64,000 nucleotides of DNA. Origin: Pirellulales bacterium (lineage in GTDB: Bacteria > Planctomycetota > Planctomycetia > Pirellulales > JAEUIK01). The first letter of the stretch is position 1; each line of letters begins with the position of its first letter. A model generated the notes under the pieces. It did not search any database and was not told where the DNA came from. It saw nothing but the letters and a program-made list of their open reading frames with translations. Shown here piece after piece: positions 59,288 through 64,000 of the stretch. Both the position numbers and the translations under genes were made by a program. The stretch covers positions 186,001 to 250,000 of the forward strand of contig JAIBBZ010000002.1 in the NCBI GenBank assembly GCA_019694435.1, in the 5' to 3' direction.

Positions 59288-61090
59288 ATGGACGGAAAAT
59301 ACATCCGCAACTTTTCGATCATCGCTCACGTCGATCACGGCAAGAGCACGCTCGCCGACCGGCTGTTGGAGTACACCGGTACGGTCGAGAAACGCGAGCT
59401 GCGCGACCAGTTGCTCGACGATCTGCAACTGGAACGCGACCGGGGGATCACGATCAAGGCCCGGGCCGTGGCGATGCGCTACAAGCACCAGGGGCAGCAA
59501 TACGAGCTGAACCTGATCGACACGCCTGGTCACGTCGACTTCCACTACGAGGTTTCGCGCAGCCTGGCCTGTTGCGAAGGGGCCATTTTGCTGGTCGACG
59601 CGGCCCAAGGAGTCGAGGCCCAGACCGTGGCCAACGCGTTTGCCGCGATGGAGGGCAACCTCGACATCGTTACGGCCCTGAACAAGATCGACATGAAGAA
59701 CGCCCGCATCGACGAGGTGCTGGTGGAGATGGAGACGAGCCTGGGCATCGACCCGACGACCGTGCTCCGTTGCAGCGGCAAGGCGGGCCTGGGCATCGAA
59801 GAATTGCTCACGGCGGTCATCGAGCAGATTCGGCCGCCCGCGGGCGATCCGGAAGCCGCGCTGCAGGCGATGGTCTTTGACTCGCACTACGATGATTATC
59901 GCGGTGCGATCATCTACGTGCGAATCATGAACGGCACGGTCCGCAAGGGCCAGAAGATCCGCTTGATCAAGGGCGCGAAGACCCACGAGGTGCTCGAGCT
60001 GGGGCAGTTCGTCCCGCAGCGCAAGCCGTGCGATTCGCTGCACGCTGGGCAAGTGGCTTACCTGATCTGCAATATCAAGTCGCTCAGCGACGTGCACATT
60101 GGCGACACGGTCACGGTGCCCGGCGAACTGGCCGCGGCGGCGCTGCCCGGCTATCGCCCGCCCAAGCGGATGGTGTATTGCGGGCTGTATCCCTCGGAGG
60201 GCGAGAGCTTCGAGGAGCTGCGCGAGGCGCTCAACAAGCTGTCGATCAACGATCCGAGTTTCGAGTTCGAGCCGGAGACGAGCGACGCTTTGGGCTTTGG
60301 GTTCCGCTGCGGCTTTTTGGGCATGCTGCACATGGAGATCATCCAGCAGCGGCTCGAGCGCGAGATGAATCTCGACCTGGTGCAGACGGCGCCGAACGTC
60401 ACCTACGAGATCCTCACGCGCAGCGGCGAAACGCTGCAGATCTACAATCCGCAAAAGGTGCCCGAGGCGGGCCTGGTCGAGGAATTCCGGCAGCCGATCG
60501 TGCGCGTGAATTTCATCCTGCCGGTCGACTCGATCGGGCCGGTGATGCAGCTGTGCAACGACCGCCGGGGCGTGTACGTGCGGACCGAATACTTGTCGCC
60601 GACCCGGGCCATGCTCGTCTTCGACTTGCCACTGGCCGAGGTGATCTACGACATGCACGACAAGCTGAAGAGCTGCACCCACGGCTACGGCACGATGGAC
60701 TACGACCTGCTGGGGTACCAGGCGGCCGAGCTGGTGCGGCTGGATATCCTCGTGGGCGGCAACCGGGTCGATGCTTTGAGCATCATCTGCCACCGCGACG
60801 ACGCGGAACGCCGCGGCCGGGCCGTGGTCAAGAAGCTCAAGTCGGAGATCGAACGGCACATGTTCGAAATCGCCCTGCAAGCGGCCATCGGCACCCGCGT
60901 GATCGCCCGCGAGACGATCTCGGCCATCCGCAAGAACGTGACCGCCAAGTGCTACGGCGGCGATATCACGCGGAAACGGAAATTGTGGGCCAAGCAGCGC
61001 GAAGGTAAAAAGCGGATGAAGGCCATCGGCAACGTGGATATCCCGCAGAAGGCCTTCATGGCCGTGCTCGATTCGGGCTCCGAACGCTAA
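59288..61090 (+). CDS. lepA: Elongation factor 4 (back-translocase)
   Basis: 600 aa, usual length. GTPase core SIIAHVDHGKSTLADRLLEY, switch with [17 protein letters not shown]; then the LepA C-terminal domain ending GKKRMKAIGNVDIPQKAFMA. ATG 59288 is chosen because the preceding in-frame codons (from 59216) lack similarity. lepA precedes a signal peptidase gene, the lepA-lepB order found in E. coli. Confidence 0.97.
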   Translation: MDGKYIRNFSIIAHVDHGKSTLADRLLEYTGTVEKRELRDQLLDDLQLERDRGITIKARAVAMRYKHQGQQYELNLIDTPGHVDFHYEVSRSLACCEGAILLVDAAQGVEAQTVANAFAAMEGNLDIVTALNKIDMKNARIDEVLVEMETSLGIDPTTVLRCSGKAGLGIEELLTAVIEQIRPPAGDPEAALQAMVFDSHYDDYRGAIIYVRIMNGTVRKGQKIRLIKGAKTHEVLELGQFVPQRKPCDSLHAGQVAYLICNIKSLSDVHIGDTVTVPGELAAAALPGYRPPKRMVYCGLYPSEGESFEELREALNKLSINDPSFEFEPETSDALGFGFRCGFLGMLHMEIIQQRLEREMNLDLVQTAPNVTYEILTRSGETLQIYNPQKVPEAGLVEEFRQPIVRVNFILPVDSIGPVMQLCNDRRGVYVRTEYLSPTRAMLVFDLPLAEVIYDMHDKLKSCTHGYGTMDYDLLGYQAAELVRLDILVGGNRVDALSIICHRDDAERRGRAVVKKLKSEIERHMFEIALQAAIGTRVIARETISAIRKNVTAKCYGGDITRKRKLWAKQREGKKRMKAIGNVDIPQKAFMAVLDSGSER

Positions 61091-61120
61091 ACCGGCGCCC
61101 GCCTGGGATGCGTCGCAGGC

Positions 61121-62530
61121 ATGCAGTCTTTTTGGACCGAAACGCCGCCGCAGCGTCAGGGCCCTTTGCGGCTGACGGTCGAGTTCTTGGTTTGCCTGGT
61201 GATCGCGGTGCAGTTCTACCGCACCTGGTTCGTCGAGGGCTTCATCGTGCCCAGCGGCTCGATGGCCGACACGCTGCGGGGTAACCACCGCGCGGCGGTG
61301 TGCCACGAATGCGGCTGCCGATTTGTCAGCGGCACCGACGTCCTGCCTTTGCCCGAGACGGCCGTCTGCCCGAATTGCGGCAACCCGTTTGTCGAGCTGG
61401 CCACGCTGCCCGACACGGCGGGCGACCGGTTGCTCGTACAGAAGACGGCGTTCACGCAGCGTCCGCCGCACCGCTACGAAGTCGTGGCGTTTCGTTGCCC
61501 CGACGTGGCGCACAAGGTCTACGTCAAGCGCGTCGTCGGCCTGCCTGGTGAAGCGGTCGAGATTCGCGCTGGCGACGTGTACATCAACGGCCAGTTGCAG
61601 CGCAAATCGCTCGAGGAATGTCGGCGCCTGGCGGTGCTCGTGTATGACGATCGTCATCGACCGCGTCACGAACCGGCGCTGCCGGCACGGTGGCTGGGCG
61701 ATACGACCGATTCGCAATGGCGGGTCACGCCGACGGGCTACGTCCTGGCCGCCCCCAGCGAGCAACGCGACGCGCGCACCGAGATCGAGTGGCTTACTTA
61801 TCGCCACTGGCGGCGCGTGCGCGGCTGGCCCGACCAAACCGAAGAATCGCCGGTCAATGACGACTCGGGCTACAACCAGAGCCTCTCGCGGTTGTTGAAC
61901 TATTGCAGCGACTTGGGCTTGCGGTGCCGGGTGACGTGTCGCGGCGGCGGAGAGCTGTGGTTTTCGCTGACCGACGGCCGGGAACAGTTCCGCCTGCGCA
62001 TCGACCGGCGCCGCGGTCGCATCGAGCTATGGCAGAACGGGCACCTGGCCAGCGAAGCGGCCCTCGACGCCGCGTTGTTTCATCAACCGGCACAGCTCGA
62101 ATTGATGTTGTTCGACCGCCAGGTGCTCGTGGCCGTCGACAATCGACTGCTCTTGCCCCCGTTCCATTACGAGTCGTCGCCCGCGCCGCTGCAGCCGACC
62201 AGCCGGCCGTTGGCCATCGGGGCGCGCGAATTGAAGGTCGCGGTGGACGACCTGGTGATCGTGCGCGACGTGTTCTATACGCAGCCTTTGGCGCCGGTGA
62301 AGCCCTGGGGCGTCGGCGAGGCATACCGTCTGGCTGCCGACGAGTATTTCATGCTGGGCGACAACAGCCCGCTCTCGGACGACAGCCGGATGTGGACGAC
62401 GGGACCCGGTGTGCGGGCTGAATTGCTCGTGGGCAAGCCGTTTGTGGTGCATATGCCCAGCCAGGCGGTCGAGCTGGGCCGGTTGCGGCTGCAATTCCCG
62501 AGTCCCGCGCAGGTTCGCTATATTCGCTAA
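61121..62530 (+). CDS. lepB: Signal peptidase I with zinc-ribbon and long internal insertions (first copy)
   Basis: Cleaves signal peptides of exported proteins. 469 aa against about 180-320 in typical relatives. N-terminal membrane anchor (about residues 17-37), catalytic Ser47 in PSGSMADTL, catalytic Lys136 in YVKRVVGLPG. Between them lies a four-Cys zinc ribbon (CHEC at 61-64, CPNC at 83-86). A further insertion of about 250 residues (about 160-410, beta-rich, lectin-like in character) separates the lysine box from the last family box GDNSPLSDDSRMW. It follows lepA by 30 bp and is probably co-transcribed. Confidence 0.92.
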   Translation: MQSFWTETPPQRQGPLRLTVEFLVCLVIAVQFYRTWFVEGFIVPSGSMADTLRGNHRAAVCHECGCRFVSGTDVLPLPETAVCPNCGNPFVELATLPDTAGDRLLVQKTAFTQRPPHRYEVVAFRCPDVAHKVYVKRVVGLPGEAVEIRAGDVYINGQLQRKSLEECRRLAVLVYDDRHRPRHEPALPARWLGDTTDSQWRVTPTGYVLAAPSEQRDARTEIEWLTYRHWRRVRGWPDQTEESPVNDDSGYNQSLSRLLNYCSDLGLRCRVTCRGGGELWFSLTDGREQFRLRIDRRRGRIELWQNGHLASEAALDAALFHQPAQLELMLFDRQVLVAVDNRLLLPPFHYESSPAPLQPTSRPLAIGARELKVAVDDLVIVRDVFYTQPLAPVKPWGVGEAYRLAADEYFMLGDNSPLSDDSRMWTTGPGVRAELLVGKPFVVHMPSQAVELGRLRLQFPSPAQVRYIR

Positions 62531-62542
62531 AGGAGGGTTGGA

Positions 62543-62587
62543 ATGACGGCGATATTTCGGGCCACGTGGCCGCGGAAGGCTGGATGA
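62543..62587 (+). CDS. 14-codon leader frame overlapping the second signal peptidase gene
   Basis: Encodes MTAIFRATWPRKAG. Its start has an unusually good AAAGGAGGGT about 4 nt upstream, better than that of the following gene. Its TGA (62585-62587) overlaps the ATG of the signal peptidase (62584-62586) as ATGA, so translation of the leader could control the downstream start. It is too short to be assigned as a protein with a function. Confidence 0.55.
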   Translation: MTAIFRATWPRKAG

Positions 62588-64000
62588 GCGTACCGCAGAG
62601 CGAAACGACCGAGCCTGATTCGGCCCTCCTGCCGGCGGAAGCTCCTGTGGTCTCGCCGCCGGCGATCGACGGCACGCGCGAGACGATCGAGTCGATCGTC
62701 GTCGCGTTCTTGCTGGCGTTCTTGTTTCGCACGTTCATCGCCGAGGCCTACGTCATCCCCACCGGGTCGATGGCGCCCACGCTTTTGGGCCGGCACAAGG
62801 ATTTGCTCTGCCCCGAGTGCGGCTACCGCTACCAGGTCAACGCGAGCGAGGAAGTCGATCCGCGCAGCGGCTATACGTATCCTCCGAGCGATAAAAAGAC
62901 GGTCGTGGCCGGGATCTGTCCGTTGTGCCGGTTTCGGACCCGGATGGTCGATCTCGAACCGCCGGCGAAAGACGAGCCGTCCTACAAGGGCGACCGGATT
63001 CTCGTGGCCAAGGGCGTGCCATTGAACCGGCAGCCTCAGCGCTGGGATGTGATCGTGTTCAAGTATCCCGGCGAAGCCGAGATGAACTACATCAAGCGGC
63101 TCGCCGGCTTGCCGGGCGAGACGGTGCGCATCGAGCGCGGCGATCTGCTGGTGCGCACGCCGGAAGGAGAAAAATTTGAGTTGGCGCGCAAACCACCCGC
63201 CAAGATGCGCGCCTTGTTGCAGATCGTGCACAACAACGATTACCCGCCGAGCTGGATTCGCGAGCGCGGTTGGCCCGACCGCTGGCAGTCGGCACCCGCC
63301 GCGGCCTGGCACCGCTCGGCCGACGGGCGCAGCTTCGATTGTGCTGCGGCCGACTCGGCCACGCTCGAGTATCGGCATCTCGTGCCGACGCAGCGCGATT
63401 GGGACCGGTTCGAAGAGGGGCCCTTGCCGGCCGACTACCCGTTCAAGCCGCAGTTGATTGCCGACGCGTGCGCTTACAACTCGGGCGCAATTGCCGCCGA
63501 TCCCGGCGAAGTGCCCCTGCAATCGCTGGGCGTCCATTGGGTCGGCGATCTGGCGGTCGAACTCGAGTTGCGCTCGACCGAGACCCCGGTCGAGGCGAGC
63601 CGCGTCGAACTGGCCCTGGTTCGCGCCGGGCGGCGGTTCACCTGCCGGCTCGACCTGTCGGCCCAACGTGCCGAATTGGGGATCGACGGCCTCGACGGGT
63701 TTCATCCTGCGGCCAAGATCGACTTGCCCCCGGGCAGCGCGCGGCAGTTGTTGTTGGCTCACGTCGATCGCCAGTTGCTGCTGTGGATCGACGGGCAGCT
63801 GGTCGAGTTCGACGCAGCGACGACGTACGACGATTTGGGCGATCGAAGGCCGACCGCCGAGGACCTGGTGCCGGTACGGATTGTCGCCGAGCGGGCCGCG
63901 GTCGACGTCCGGCATCTGCGCGTGCTGCGCGATGTCTACTACATCGCCTCACGATTCAATTCCGATCCGATCAACGACTACCTCGACCCCTCGGACGTGT
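62584..64000 (+). CDS. lepB: Signal peptidase I with insertions (second copy, incomplete at window end)
   Basis: At least 472 codons, running off the window. A Pro/Ala/Glu-rich N-terminal arm (residues 1-32), a membrane helix (about 35-56), catalytic Ser62 in PTGSMAPTL, zinc ribbon CPEC (76-79) and CPLC (112-115), catalytic Lys171 in YIKRLAGLPG. A large insertion follows, with a lectin-like beta segment (about 315-455). The C-terminal GDN..S box is not yet reached. The ATG at 62584 lies 53 bp after the first copy and overlaps the leader frame. The two copies share architecture but are clearly diverged. Confidence 0.92.
   Translation, partial: MSVPQSETTEPDSALLPAEAPVVSPPAIDGTRETIESIVVAFLLAFLFRTFIAEAYVIPTGSMAPTLLGRHKDLLCPECGYRYQVNASEEVDPRSGYTYPPSDKKTVVAGICPLCRFRTRMVDLEPPAKDEPSYKGDRILVAKGVPLNRQPQRWDVIVFKYPGEAEMNYIKRLAGLPGETVRIERGDLLVRTPEGEKFELARKPPAKMRALLQIVHNNDYPPSWIRERGWPDRWQSAPAAAWHRSADGRSFDCAAADSATLEYRHLVPTQRDWDRFEEGPLPADYPFKPQLIADACAYNSGAIAADPGEVPLQSLGVHWVGDLAVELELRSTETPVEASRVELALVRAGRRFTCRLDLSAQRAELGIDGLDGFHPAAKIDLPPGSARQLLLAHVDRQLLLWIDGQLVEFDAATTYDDLGDRRPTAEDLVPVRIVAERAAVDVRHLRVLRDVYYIASRFNSDPINDYLDPSDV

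Overview
The window is GC-rich, densely coded bacterial chromosome. It looks like Planctomycetota, probably Pirellulales-like. This placement is an inference from gene content: DUF1080 and DUF3891 proteins, signal peptidases with zinc-ribbon insertions, a peroxiredoxin / cytochrome c / copper-monooxygenase fusion, the beta-helix plus diheme cytochrome pair, and many secreted proteins of unknown function. There is no insertion sequence, prophage, integrase or CRISPR array. The scaffold is core chromosome with clade-specific genes between conserved blocks.

Region 1 (1-17.7 kb, all minus strand) is the translation/transcription superoperon. In the direction of transcription it reads tRNA-Thr(TGT), tRNA-Tyr(GTA), tRNA-Gly(TCC), tRNA-Thr(GGT), tuf, tRNA-Trp(CCA), secE, nusG, rplK, rplA, rplJ, rplL, rpoB, rpoC, then rpsL, rpsG and fusA (cut by the window edge). 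The four-tRNA + tuf order is that of the E. coli thrU-tyrU-glyT-thrT-tufB operon. A good promoter precedes the first tRNA, a clear intrinsic terminator follows rpoC, and a separate promoter precedes rpsL. Many spacers here carry perfect or near-perfect tandem micro-duplications of 13-24 bp, often copying the end of the adjacent gene.

Region 2 (18-36 kb) starts with an unusual sigma-70-family factor carrying extra helix-turn-helix modules. It continues with secreted proteins of unknown function, rpmA-obgE, a divergent coaX, a truncated MnmE-like GTPase, a TPR protein, a flavin disulfide reductase-like enzyme, a membrane-anchored GTPase, an FAD monooxygenase and a CNNM/CorC-type membrane protein.

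Region 3 (35.7-42 kb) has three tandem Hsp20 genes on the minus strand behind a near-consensus sigma-54 promoter with two matching upstream palindromes. Divergent from these is a compact fatty-acid-type cluster (fabZ-fabG-acp-fabZ-fabF) with its own sigma-70-type promoter. Region 4 (42-58 kb) holds small lipoproteins (one extremely Cys/Gly-rich), a DUF1080 protein, an ExbB-ExbD-ExbD transport-energising operon, a GNAT acetyltransferase, the beta-helix/diheme-cytochrome pair, a phosphoesterase, a membrane DnaJ-like protein, an SDR-like protein, DUF502, a PadR/membrane-protein pair and the triple fusion. Region 5 (58-64 kb) is a ROK sugar kinase, lepA and two successive signal peptidase I genes. 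The second signal peptidase is preceded by a 14-codon leader frame overlapping its start, and it runs off the window.

No wholly new defence or mobile system was found. The strongest candidates for follow-up are the sigma-54-controlled Hsp20 trio, the multi-HTH sigma factor, the insertion-bearing twin signal peptidases with the coupled leader frame, and the systematic spacer micro-duplications.
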